Below are positions 1 through 5,424 of a stretch of 6,293 nt of DNA, one piece after another. The stretch comes from Bacteroidales bacterium UBA1722 (GTDB lineage Bacteria; Bacteroidota; Bacteroidia; Bacteroidales; UBA932): positions 1-6,293 of the forward strand of contig DCIQ01000064.1 in the NCBI GenBank assembly GCA_002317435.1, read 5' to 3'. The notes beneath the pieces are model-generated. The model did not search any database and had not been told where the DNA came from. It was given only the letters and a program-made list of their open reading frames with translations. The position numbers were made by a program, and so were the translations under genes. Each line of letters begins with the position of its first letter. Within the stretch, counting starts at the first letter, position 1.

Positions 1-599
1 GACTTTCCTGCATTGGATGCATACATACCCATCAGGTACTCATAAGCATCACCAAAGGCATCTATGGTGTTGTTTTGGTAATCCCCCAGTTTCATTGACT
101 GGACACCTCTGAGGAGTTTTACCAGTTTCTCATTCCTCTTGATGACAGTTGCTCCCAGTTTGTTGGAATTGACATCCAGGTCTGCAAACAATCCCTTGAA
201 ATCATCTTCACTTTCAGTGCCCTTTGCAGAGTTCTCTATGGATGCAAAGATGCCTTCCAGAGTCATATTCAGGTTCGGATCCGAATCACAGACCTTGCAG
301 ATGTTCTCAAAGAGCTGGGATGGAAGGATGAAGAATCCCTTGACACCCACCATTTCTTCCCTTGCACCCTCAGCCACTGCATCATCAAGGTCCGCATAAC
401 TGAAATCCCGGTTTCCGGTTTCCCATTCACCCTTGTCGATGTATGCTGTGATGTTTTCACTGATGTATCTGTAAAAGAGCATTCCCAGGATGTAGGACTT
501 GAAGTCCCATCCATCGACTGAACCTCTCATTTCATCTGCGATCGCCCAGATGGTTCTGTGGAGTTCAGCCCTCTCCACTTCCTTCCTGTTATCTGCCAT
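1..599 (-). CDS. hsdM: Type I restriction-modification DNA methyltransferase subunit M, N-terminal part (runs off the left edge)
   Basis: The reading frame opens at ATG 599-597 and is uninterrupted for 199 codons to the window edge. In the family, HsdM methylates adenine in a split target site, and with HsdS (specificity) and HsdR (translocase/nuclease) forms the cytoplasmic restriction complex. The visible part is the helical N-terminal HsdM domain: residues 15-50 read RTIWAIADEMRGS...GWDFKSYILGMLFYRYISENI, the hallmark of this domain. Residues 181-199 (AFGDAYEYLMGMYASNAGK) are the motif that leads into the Rossmann methyltransferase fold, where GGEFFTP would normally follow. The SAM motif and catalytic NPPF/Y lie outside the window. 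The first 120 bases are about 44% GC, apparently lower than the aro genes, and AGA/AGG arginine codons are used; this is compatible with, but does not prove, horizontal acquisition. hsdS and hsdR are not in the window. The family assignment is firm; activity cannot be judged. Confidence 0.93.
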   Translation of the reverse strand, partial: MADNRKEVERAELHRTIWAIADEMRGSVDGWDFKSYILGMLFYRYISENITAYIDKGEWETGNRDFSYADLDDAVAEGAREEMVGVKGFFILPSQLFENICKVCDSDPNLNMTLEGIFASIENSAKGTESEDDFKGLFADLDVNSNKLGATVIKRNEKLVKLLRGVQSMKLGDYQNNTIDAFGDAYEYLMGMYASNAGK

Positions 600-627
600 A
601 CCGGATATATTATCTTGCTTCCGCTTG

Positions 628-658
628 TAAAGTTATGACAATCCCCTTAAAACAGCAA
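628..658 (-). promoter_or_regulatory. Candidate Bacteroidetes-type promoter of hsdM
   Basis: On the minus strand, TAACTTTA (635-628) matches seven of the eight positions of the Bacteroidetes -7 box TAnnTTTG if the two free positions are counted. A TTG (658-656) lies 20 bases upstream as a -33 element. Transcription would start roughly 20-25 bases before the ATG at 599, giving a short leader without an evident Shine-Dalgarno sequence. The final G of the -7 box is missing, so this is a moderate match. Confidence 0.4.
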
Positions 659-705
659 GAATGAGAGTAACAATGATGATCCTCAAGTCGGCTCAGAAGT
701 TCCGA

Positions 706-784
706 CGGTCCTCCCCGCAGGCCAGCCGGAGGCCTTTCGCTTCAGCGGCCAGTCAGGTCTCCGGAGGGCCTGCGGGGAGGACCG
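706..784. repeat. Large GC-rich palindromic element (REP-like hairpin)
   Basis: Two perfect 18-base arms, CGGTCCTCCCCGCAGGCC at 706-723 and its reverse complement at 767-784, flank a second stem. The second stem pairs 726-735 with 755-764 (one G-U pair) after a symmetric AG/AG internal loop (724-725 and 765-766). At the tip, CGC (738-740) can pair with GCG (745-747) around TTCA. The whole can fold as one hairpin of about 79 bases and is far richer in GC than the surrounding spacer. Neither strand has a T-run after the outer stem, so it does not look like an intrinsic terminator. A small 5-bp inverted repeat, GTCGG (687-691) and CCGAC (702-706), abuts the left side. It is best described as a candidate repetitive extragenic palindrome or miniature mobile element; a structured RNA is possible. 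Copy number cannot be seen here. Confidence 0.7.
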
Positions 785-805
785 GCACCACAAATTAGTG
801 TGACT

Positions 806-850
806 AAAAAGAAAAATCTGCAAGTATTGAATATCAATAACTTACAGATT
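806..850 (-). terminator. Intrinsic terminator of the tRNA-Leu gene
   Basis: Read on the minus strand, AATCTGTAAGTTATTG (850-835), a five-base loop, and CAATACTTGCAGATT (829-815) form a 15-bp stem with one G-U pair and one bulged T. It is followed directly by a T-rich tract, TTTTCTTTTT (about 815-806). The stem begins eight bases after the tRNA 3' end, which fits termination of a single-gene tRNA transcript before it reaches the GC-rich palindrome and hsdM. Confidence 0.8.
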
Positions 851-857
851 CATCATG

Positions 858-941
858 TACCCGGAGCCGGGGTCGAACCGGCACAGCCTCGCGGCCACTG
901 GTGTTTGAGACCAGCGCGTCTACCGATTCCGCCATCCGGGC
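858..941 (-). tRNA. tRNA-Leu (anticodon CAA, reads UUG)
   Basis: The 84-base minus-strand sequence folds as a class II tRNA: acceptor GCCCGGA/TCCGGGT, D stem GCG/CGC with loop GAATCGGTAGA, anticodon stem CTGGT/ACCAG with loop CTCAAAC, a long variable arm (GCC-GCGA-GGC), T stem GCCGG/CCGGC with loop TTCGACC, and discriminator A at 858. The anticodon CAA lies at 907-905. The long variable arm and the A73 discriminator fit leucine. The 3' CCA is not encoded, as is usual outside gamma-proteobacteria, so it would be added after transcription. Position 1-72 is a G-U wobble rather than a Watson-Crick pair, a small oddity. The gene has its own promoter upstream and a terminator downstream. Confidence 0.95.
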
Positions 942-982
942 ATCTCATTAACGGGTGACTGTCCCCCGGTAAACTTGCGCGG

Positions 983-1013
983 CAAAGGTAGATAAAAAAC
1001 AGTTATCATCAAA
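983..1013 (-). promoter_or_regulatory. Bacteroidetes-type promoter of tRNA-Leu
   Basis: On the minus strand, TTTG (1013-1010) is followed after exactly 19 bases by TACCTTTG (990-983). This is a perfect match to the -33/-7 arrangement described for the primary sigma factor of Bacteroides and relatives (TTTG-N19-TAnnTTTG). Transcription would start around 975-978, about 35 bases before the mature tRNA 5' end, leaving a leader for RNase P to remove. Confidence 0.8.
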
Positions 1014-1037
1014 TACGCCTCCGAGAGAATTATTCAT

Positions 1038-1045
1038 TATATTTG
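1038..1045 (+). promoter_or_regulatory. Promoter -7 element of the aroB operon
   Basis: TATATTTG fits the Bacteroidetes -7 consensus TAnnTTTG exactly. No clear TTTG is visible at the expected -33 spacing, which is common because that element is less conserved. The start of transcription would be near 1050-1053, giving a leader of about 20 bases before ATG 1071. The promoter is divergent from that of tRNA-Leu, with 24 bases between the tRNA -33 element and this -7 box. Confidence 0.55.
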
Positions 1046-1070
1046 TATTGAGTTGAGTTGTTATGCACTT

Positions 1071-2069
1071 ATGAAAAAGACGGCTATATCGGTCAGCGCT
1101 TCACTGAATGACGTTCACCACCTGCTGAAAGGGACGGGACGGGTGATAGCCGTCGTAGACCGTAATGTAGGTGCATTATATCATGAAAGCATCCCGACTT
1201 CCGAAAGAATCTTCATCGATACGGGAGAAGAACTCAAGACACTCGAAACCGTTTCTTTCATAACCTCGCGCCTTCTGGAGATGGAAGCGGACAGAGACAT
1301 ACTCCTGTTGGGCATCGGGGGAGGCATCACCACGGATATCACGGGATTCACCGCCTCCATCTATAAGAGAGGGGTGAAATTCGCATTCCTCCCCACCACG
1401 CTCCTCGCCCAGGTGGATGCCGCCACGGGGGGAAAGAACGGCGTAAATCTCCACGGCTATAAAAACATTCTCGGGACATTCAGTCTCCCCGAGTTCACCT
1501 TCTGCTGCACCGGTTTCTTGAAAACGCTCCCCCGGCGGGAGATGCTGTGCGGACTCGCGGAGCTTCTCAAAACCTTCATCATCGCGGATGCGGATGCCTA
1601 CGAAGACGCTGTCCGCCTGTTCTCCGACGGGAAAAACATTGCCGAAGGCATAATCCCTCTCATCGAAAAAGCTGTCGGCATAAAGAGCGGCATAGTGGAA
1701 CGGGACTTCAAGGATACGGGTGAACGGATGAAACTGAACCTCGGGCACACCTTCGCCCACGCCATCGAGAAATGCGCGGCGGAGGACCATCTCGACATCA
1801 CCCACGGCGAGGCGGTGGCCGCAGGTATCATAATGGCGGCCCGGCTCTCGGAGGAGACAGGCATCGCACCGCGCGGACTTGCCGACAGGATAACCCGCGA
1901 TTTCACAGACACAGGCCTCCCGGTATCGCACCCCTTCAGTTCCGAAAGGTTATATGGCGCTCTGCGCAATGACAAGAAACGGAAGGGAGATCTGCTCAAT
2001 TTCATAACCATCAGGGACATCGGAACAGTAAGTGTCACCGCACTCCCCATAGAAAAAGCAATACTATGA
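1071..2069 (+). CDS. aroB: 3-dehydroquinate synthase
   Basis: This enzyme converts DAHP to 3-dehydroquinate, the second step of the shikimate pathway, using NAD and a divalent metal in the cytoplasm. At 332 residues it is slightly short for the family (about 340-370). The NAD-binding segment GIGGGITTDITGF is at residues 81-93, followed by YKRGVKFAFLPTTLLAQVDA and TGGKNGVN to about residue 126. The three metal ligands are present: Glu164 in GLAELLKT, His226 in LNLGHTFAH and His245 in HGEAVAAG. The lysine-rich NDKKRKG at 300-306 matches the conserved substrate-binding segment. ATG 1071 is chosen over TTG 1053 because the -7 box at 1038-1045 would put the transcript start almost on the TTG, and no homology is evident in the six added residues. 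No Shine-Dalgarno sequence is visible. The stop overlaps the next start as ATGA (2066-2069), implying translational coupling with the AroD-AroA fusion. All key residues look intact. Confidence 0.95.
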   Translation: MKKTAISVSASLNDVHHLLKGTGRVIAVVDRNVGALYHESIPTSERIFIDTGEELKTLETVSFITSRLLEMEADRDILLLGIGGGITTDITGFTASIYKRGVKFAFLPTTLLAQVDAATGGKNGVNLHGYKNILGTFSLPEFTFCCTGFLKTLPRREMLCGLAELLKTFIIADADAYEDAVRLFSDGKNIAEGIIPLIEKAVGIKSGIVERDFKDTGERMKLNLGHTFAHAIEKCAAEDHLDITHGEAVAAGIIMAARLSEETGIAPRGLADRITRDFTDTGLPVSHPFSSERLYGALRNDKKRKGDLLNFITIRDIGTVSVTALPIEKAIL

Positions 2070-4066
2070 TTTGTGTTACTATATGCGACTTCGGTTATGA
2101 TGCCTGCTGTCACGCTCTCAAACGTGTCGAAAAATATCTCGGCACCGACCCGGATATAGTGGCTGAAATCCGTCTCGACCTATGCGGTCTGACAGAGGAC
2201 GAGACACAAATGCTGTTCGTCAAATCCAGGATACCACTCATCGCCACTTTCCGGCGCAGGAGCCATAACCTCTTCCTGCCCGCAATGCTCGGCGGAGCAG
2301 CCTATGTGGATATAGACGGTATCGCTTCGGATGACAAAATCACCGATATCATCCACCGGATTACAAATCCCAGGACGAAAAAAATCCTGTCTTATCAGAA
2401 TTATCAGAAGACACCGTCCCTCAAGGAGCTGACGGCATATTACCGGAACGGTGTAAAACACGGTGCTGACATGATCAAGATAGTCACTACGGCGGAATCG
2501 GTCGAAGACAGTGAAAGAGTATTGTCCCTGTACCGGCTCAGAAGGGAAGGAGAACTGGAAAGCGACATCCCGCTGGTGGCATACACCATGGGATATGCCG
2601 GTTCCTATTCCGGCATCGAAGCCTGCGCCTGCGGAGCACCTCTCCTTTACTGCTCTCCGGATTCCAAGACCCGGCTCTATCCCGGTATGCCGGCACTCAA
2701 CGAGATAGAGAATCTGCTGACACATCAGATAAAAGGTGACATACACATCCCGGGGTCGAAGGACATGACCCAGAAAGCCATTCTCGCATCCATGCTCTCC
2801 GTGGAGCGCAGCACCATCTACGGATTCAGCAGCTGCAAGGATACCGACGCCGCACTCTCGCTCGCCCGCAGAAGAGCCAAATCGGTGGAACTCCACGACG
2901 GAGTCCTTTCCATCAGCGGAGGGGGGCTGCATACGGGAAGCCATCTCAAGAAGAAGAACGAACACAGGTCTGCCATACCGGGGATGTTCCTGAAAGGTTC
3001 CATGAGCCAGAGTGTCGACGACACCAATTTCGTAGGAGAATCCGGACTGCTGGCCAGAATGTGTTTCCCCATAGTGGCACAGATAGGCCATCAGGTCACC
3101 ATCACCGGAGAGGGACATCTCCTCGACAGGACCATGTACTCCTGTCAGGACGCTCTCGAGAAATTCGGTGCCAGCTGCGTCCTTACTGCAGAAGGCACTC
3201 TCCCCGCCATAGTGAACGGTCCTCTGGAGGGGGGGACGGTCACCATCTCCGGACGGGACGGCACACAGCTCATCTCCGGTCTGCTGATGTCACTGCCGCT
3301 CTCCAGAAAGGACAGCACGCTCCGTGTGGAGAACCCCACCAATCTCCCTTACCTGCTTACTACCATCAATGTCCTGGGACATTTCGGCATCAGTCTCTCT
3401 TATGGTATGGAAGATGACGTACTGGTGTTCAAGATACCCGGGAAACAGAAATACAGTGCCAATGACATATACATCGAAGGGGACTGGAGCAGTGCCGCCA
3501 ATTTCGTGGTGGCGGCGGCCATCTTCGGCGAGCTCAGACTGCACAATCTGAGTCCCGTGTCATCCCAGGCCGACAGGGAGATTATCGAAATAGTGAAAAA
3601 GACGGGTGCGGAGGCACTATGGGACGACAACAATACCCTGACCGTGAGGAGAGGACATCTGAACAGTTTCACGTTCGACGTATCCCATAACCCGGACCTC
3701 TTCCCCATACTTTCCGTTCTGGCCGCGTTCTGCGAGGGGACAAGCACCATCACCGGGCTTGATCATATACAGTATCGGGATTCCAGAAGAATCGAAACCA
3801 TGTGTCAGGCGCTCAAGAAGATGGGAGTCGATATCCGTCCCTCACAGGACAGGGTGGACATAAACGGGATATGTCTCTCCCGCAGACGTATCAGCGGTAC
3901 CCTGCTTCACGGAGGGGAATACATTACCTCAGGAGACCACCGGGTAGCCATGGCTCTCAAGATAGCCGGCACAGGTGCCGGCGGCAAGGTATCAATCGAT
4001 GATATGGACTGTGTCAGCAAATCGTATCCTTCGTTCAAGGATACCCTTCACGATATCACCAGATAA
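2066..4066 (+). CDS. Fused type I 3-dehydroquinate dehydratase-like / EPSP synthase protein (AroD-AroA)
   Basis: The 666-residue protein has two domains. Residues 1-217 resemble type I 3-dehydroquinate dehydratase: substrate-binding AEIRLDL (33-39, Glu34/Arg36), ATFR (60-63), YVDID (80-84), and the Schiff-base lysine Lys138 in GADMIKIVTTAES. Residues 222-666 are EPSP synthase, which transfers enolpyruvyl from PEP to shikimate-3-phosphate: IPGSK (228-232), VGESGLLAR (323-331), TGEGHLLDR (347-355), GTQLISGLLMSLPL (399-412), EGDWSSAANF (471-480), NPD (542-544), GDHRVAM (623-629), VSKSYP (650-655). Oddities: the dehydratase catalytic His is Gln111 in SYQNYQKTP, and the usual substrate-binding Arg in GxxSRI is Gly183. 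In the AroA part, canonical PGSKSxxxR reads PGSKDMTQK, and the KExxR near the C-terminus reads RDSRR (571-575). The domain assignments are firm; that both activities survive is uncertain. A 4-base overlap couples it to aroB. Confidence 0.9.
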   Translation: MICVTICDFGYDACCHALKRVEKYLGTDPDIVAEIRLDLCGLTEDETQMLFVKSRIPLIATFRRRSHNLFLPAMLGGAAYVDIDGIASDDKITDIIHRITNPRTKKILSYQNYQKTPSLKELTAYYRNGVKHGADMIKIVTTAESVEDSERVLSLYRLRREGELESDIPLVAYTMGYAGSYSGIEACACGAPLLYCSPDSKTRLYPGMPALNEIENLLTHQIKGDIHIPGSKDMTQKAILASMLSVERSTIYGFSSCKDTDAALSLARRRAKSVELHDGVLSISGGGLHTGSHLKKKNEHRSAIPGMFLKGSMSQSVDDTNFVGESGLLARMCFPIVAQIGHQVTITGEGHLLDRTMYSCQDALEKFGASCVLTAEGTLPAIVNGPLEGGTVTISGRDGTQLISGLLMSLPLSRKDSTLRVENPTNLPYLLTTINVLGHFGISLSYGMEDDVLVFKIPGKQKYSANDIYIEGDWSSAANFVVAAAIFGELRLHNLSPVSSQADREIIEIVKKTGAEALWDDNNTLTVRRGHLNSFTFDVSHNPDLFPILSVLAAFCEGTSTITGLDHIQYRDSRRIETMCQALKKMGVDIRPSQDRVDINGICLSRRRISGTLLHGGEYITSGDHRVAMALKIAGTGAGGKVSIDDMDCVSKSYPSFKDTLHDITR

Positions 4067-4109
4067 CCATTCGGAACAGCCATAAGTCATTTTTAATGAT
4101 TCCTGAATG

Positions 4110-4146
4110 AAAAAACCGGACTCCTCATATGGAATCCGGTTCTTTC
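4110..4146. terminator. Bidirectional intrinsic terminator between the aro and ribosomal operons
   Basis: AACCGGACTCC (4114-4124), a six-base loop TCATAT, and GGAATCCGGTT (4131-4141) form an 11-bp stem with one A/C mismatch on the plus strand (a G-U pair on the minus strand). On the minus strand the stem runs into six Ts (4115-4110), ending the rpsC operon. On the plus strand it is followed by TCTTTCATTT, a weaker T-rich tract ending the aroB operon. It lies 18 bases past the rpsC stop and 43 bases past the fusion-gene stop. Confidence 0.85.
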
Positions 4147-4164
4147 ATTTATCAGATAAGAGTA

Positions 4165-4953
4165 TTACTCTGCCCTTTCGGAACGGGGACGACGGTCACC
4201 GCCTTCACGGCGGGGTCCGCGACGGTCACCGCGACCGCGACGGTCACGACGGTCACCACGACCTTCACCACGGTTCTCACGAGCGGGAGTCGCATTGGCT
4301 GCTACACCTGCGTTGGGAGAGAGGTCACGTTTTCCGTACACTTCACCGTTACAGATCCAAACCTTGATACCGATGACACCGACCTTCGTATGAGCTTCGG
4401 CAAGTGCATAGTCGATATCGGCACGGAATGTATGCAGAGGAGTACGTCCTTCCTTGATCATCTCGCGACGTGCCATTTCAGCACCGCCGAGACGACCGCT
4501 GCAGAGGACTTTGATACCTTCGGCACCCATACGCATGGTAGTCTGGATGGCCATCTTCACGGCACGACGATAAGATACACGACCTTCGATCTGACGTGCG
4601 ATGTTGTTGGCTACGATATTGGCATCAACTTCAGGTCTCTTGACCTCGAAGATATTGATCTGAATCTCCTTGTTGGAAATCTTCTTCAATTCTTCCTTCA
4701 GTTTCTCGACTTCCTGACCACCTTTACCTATGATGACACCCGGACGGGCCGTATGGATGGTAACGGTGATGAGTTTGAGGGTTCTCTCGATGACGATCTT
4801 CGAGAGGTTGACCTTAGAGATACGTGCGTTCAGATATTCGCGGATTTTGGCATCTTCCAGAATCTTGGCTGCATAATCTCCGCCTACCCAGTTAGAGTCC
4901 CAGCCACGGATGATACCTACACGGTTTGCTATAGGATTGATTTTCTGTCCCAT
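4165..4953 (-). CDS. rpsC: 30S ribosomal protein S3 with Arg/Gly/Asp-rich C-terminal tail
   Basis: S3 binds the head of the small subunit at the mRNA entry channel. The 262-residue sequence begins MGQKINPIANRVGIIRGWDS, typical of S3. The type 2 KH domain includes PGVIIGKGGQEVEKL (71-85), with the GxxG loop at 76-79 (GKGG). The conserved C-terminal domain follows: SGRLGGAEMARRE (152-164), EGRTPLHTFRADIDY (168-182) and GVIGIKVWI (192-200). E. coli S3 is 233 residues; here residues 223-262 form an extra tail dominated by Arg, Gly and Asp with GDRR repeated at 233, 242 and 252, likely disordered and RNA-binding. Translation is served by a strong Shine-Dalgarno sequence inside the end of rplV, two bases upstream of this gene. 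It is the last gene of its operon here: a terminator follows at once, and rplP, the usual next gene, is absent. Confidence 0.97.
   Translation of the reverse strand: MGQKINPIANRVGIIRGWDSNWVGGDYAAKILEDAKIREYLNARISKVNLSKIVIERTLKLITVTIHTARPGVIIGKGGQEVEKLKEELKKISNKEIQINIFEVKRPEVDANIVANNIARQIEGRVSYRRAVKMAIQTTMRMGAEGIKVLCSGRLGGAEMARREMIKEGRTPLHTFRADIDYALAEAHTKVGVIGIKVWICNGEVYGKRDLSPNAGVAANATPARENRGEGRGDRRDRRGRGDRRGPRREGGDRRPRSERAE
4190..4256 (-). repeat. Short direct repeats encoding the RG/RD-rich tail of S3
   Basis: The 10-base unit CGACGGTCAC (plus strand) occurs four times at 4190-4199, 4220-4229, 4238-4247 and 4247-4256, the last two overlapping by one base. On the coding strand it is GTGACCGTCG, which in frame gives G-D-R-R. 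Related degenerate units (for example CGCGACCGCGA at 4230-4240) fill the gaps. The repeat is confined to the tail region and looks like slippage-prone low-complexity coding DNA. Confidence 0.75.
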
Positions 4954-4955
4954 TG

Positions 4956-5405
4956 TTATTCCTCCTTGCTTTCTACGGGTTCATTTACGGGTTCTGCGGC
5001 TTTCTTCTCTTTAACGCCGACGATGACGGTGACGTGATTGGAACGCTTGCGGATACGTGCCGCACGACCCTGAGGGGCTGTACGGATACGTTTGATTATA
5101 GTACCGGGGCCTACCATAATGGAGAGGATAACGACATTTCCGTTCTCCAGTTCCTTACGGTCTGCCTCGTTCTTGGCTTCCCAGTTGGCTACTGCCGACT
5201 TCACGAGTTTCTCGAGACGGCCTGCCGCTTCTCTCTTGGTGTACCTGAGAACATCCATAGCGTGGTTGACTTCCATACCTCTGATATTGTCGCACAGAAG
5301 AGCCATCTTCTGGGGAGAGGTGGGTACGTCGTTGAGTTTGGCTATAGCTATAGACCTCTTGGCTTCTTTCAGCCCTTCGGCCATATTGTGTTTACGCTTT
5401 CCCAT
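4956..5405 (-). CDS. rplV: 50S ribosomal protein L22
   Basis: L22 is an early-assembling large-subunit protein whose beta-hairpin lines the peptide exit tunnel. The 149-residue sequence contains the family core AKLNDVPTSPQKMALLCDNIRG (residues 22-43), the central helices with KREAAGRLEKLVKSAVANWE (57-76), and the tunnel hairpin RIRTAPQGRAARIRKRSNHVT (106-126), which corresponds to the family's MPRAxGRAxxIxKRTSH segment. E. coli L22 is about 110 residues; the excess here is an N-terminal lead (residues 1-15) and a 19-residue charged tail (131-149, ending EPVESKEE). The tail's last codons double as the rpsC Shine-Dalgarno sequence. It starts 19 bases after the rpsS stop and ends two bases before rpsC, so all are co-transcribed. 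Confidence 0.97.
   Translation of the reverse strand: MGKRKHNMAEGLKEAKRSIAIAKLNDVPTSPQKMALLCDNIRGMEVNHAMDVLRYTKREAAGRLEKLVKSAVANWEAKNEADRKELENGNVVILSIMVGPGTIIKRIRTAPQGRAARIRKRSNHVTVIVGVKEKKAAEPVNEPVESKEE
4961..4967 (-). promoter_or_regulatory. Strong Shine-Dalgarno sequence for rpsC inside the rplV 3' end
   Basis: The minus strand reads AAGGAGG seven bases before the rpsC ATG (4953-4951), near-perfect complementarity to the 16S 3' end at ideal spacing. The same bases encode the last residues of L22 (codons AAG GAG GAA for Lys-Glu-Glu, then TAA). rplV and rpsS have no comparable site, in keeping with the general scarcity of such sites in Bacteroidota, so this one stands out. Confidence 0.8.
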
Positions 5406-5424
5406 GTTGTTTCTTCATTAACTG

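Noticed and set aside
139..514. Short open frames on both strands inside the hsdM region
   Set aside because: They overlap the continuous HsdM frame, which reads as a conserved methyltransferase N-terminal domain from 599 to the edge.
706..784. The large hairpin as an intrinsic terminator
   Set aside because: No T-tract follows the stem on either strand, and tRNA-Leu already has a convincing terminator at 806-850.
1053..1070. TTG at 1053 as the aroB start
   Set aside because: It would add six residues without family support and nearly coincide with the predicted transcription start; ATG 1071 is better.
1176..2113. Minus-strand open frames (251 and 171 codons) opposite aroB
   Set aside because: They are shadows of aroB, whose NAD and metal-binding motifs span the region; no family resemblance in the antisense frames.
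2180..3118. A 312-codon minus-strand open frame opposite the AroD-AroA gene
   Set aside because: The plus frame carries clear AroD and AroA motifs throughout; the antisense frame has no recognisable domain or ribosome-binding context.
4190..4256. The repeated CGACGGTCAC unit as a CRISPR array or protein-binding iteron
   Set aside because: Units are 10 bases, irregularly spaced, in frame, and fully explained by the GDRR-rich coding tail of S3.
4129..5037. A 302-codon plus-strand open frame opposite rpsC
   Set aside because: It is antisense to the unmistakable rpsC, is very rich in Thr and Asp as expected of a mirror frame of an Arg/Gly-rich gene, and matches no family I recognise.
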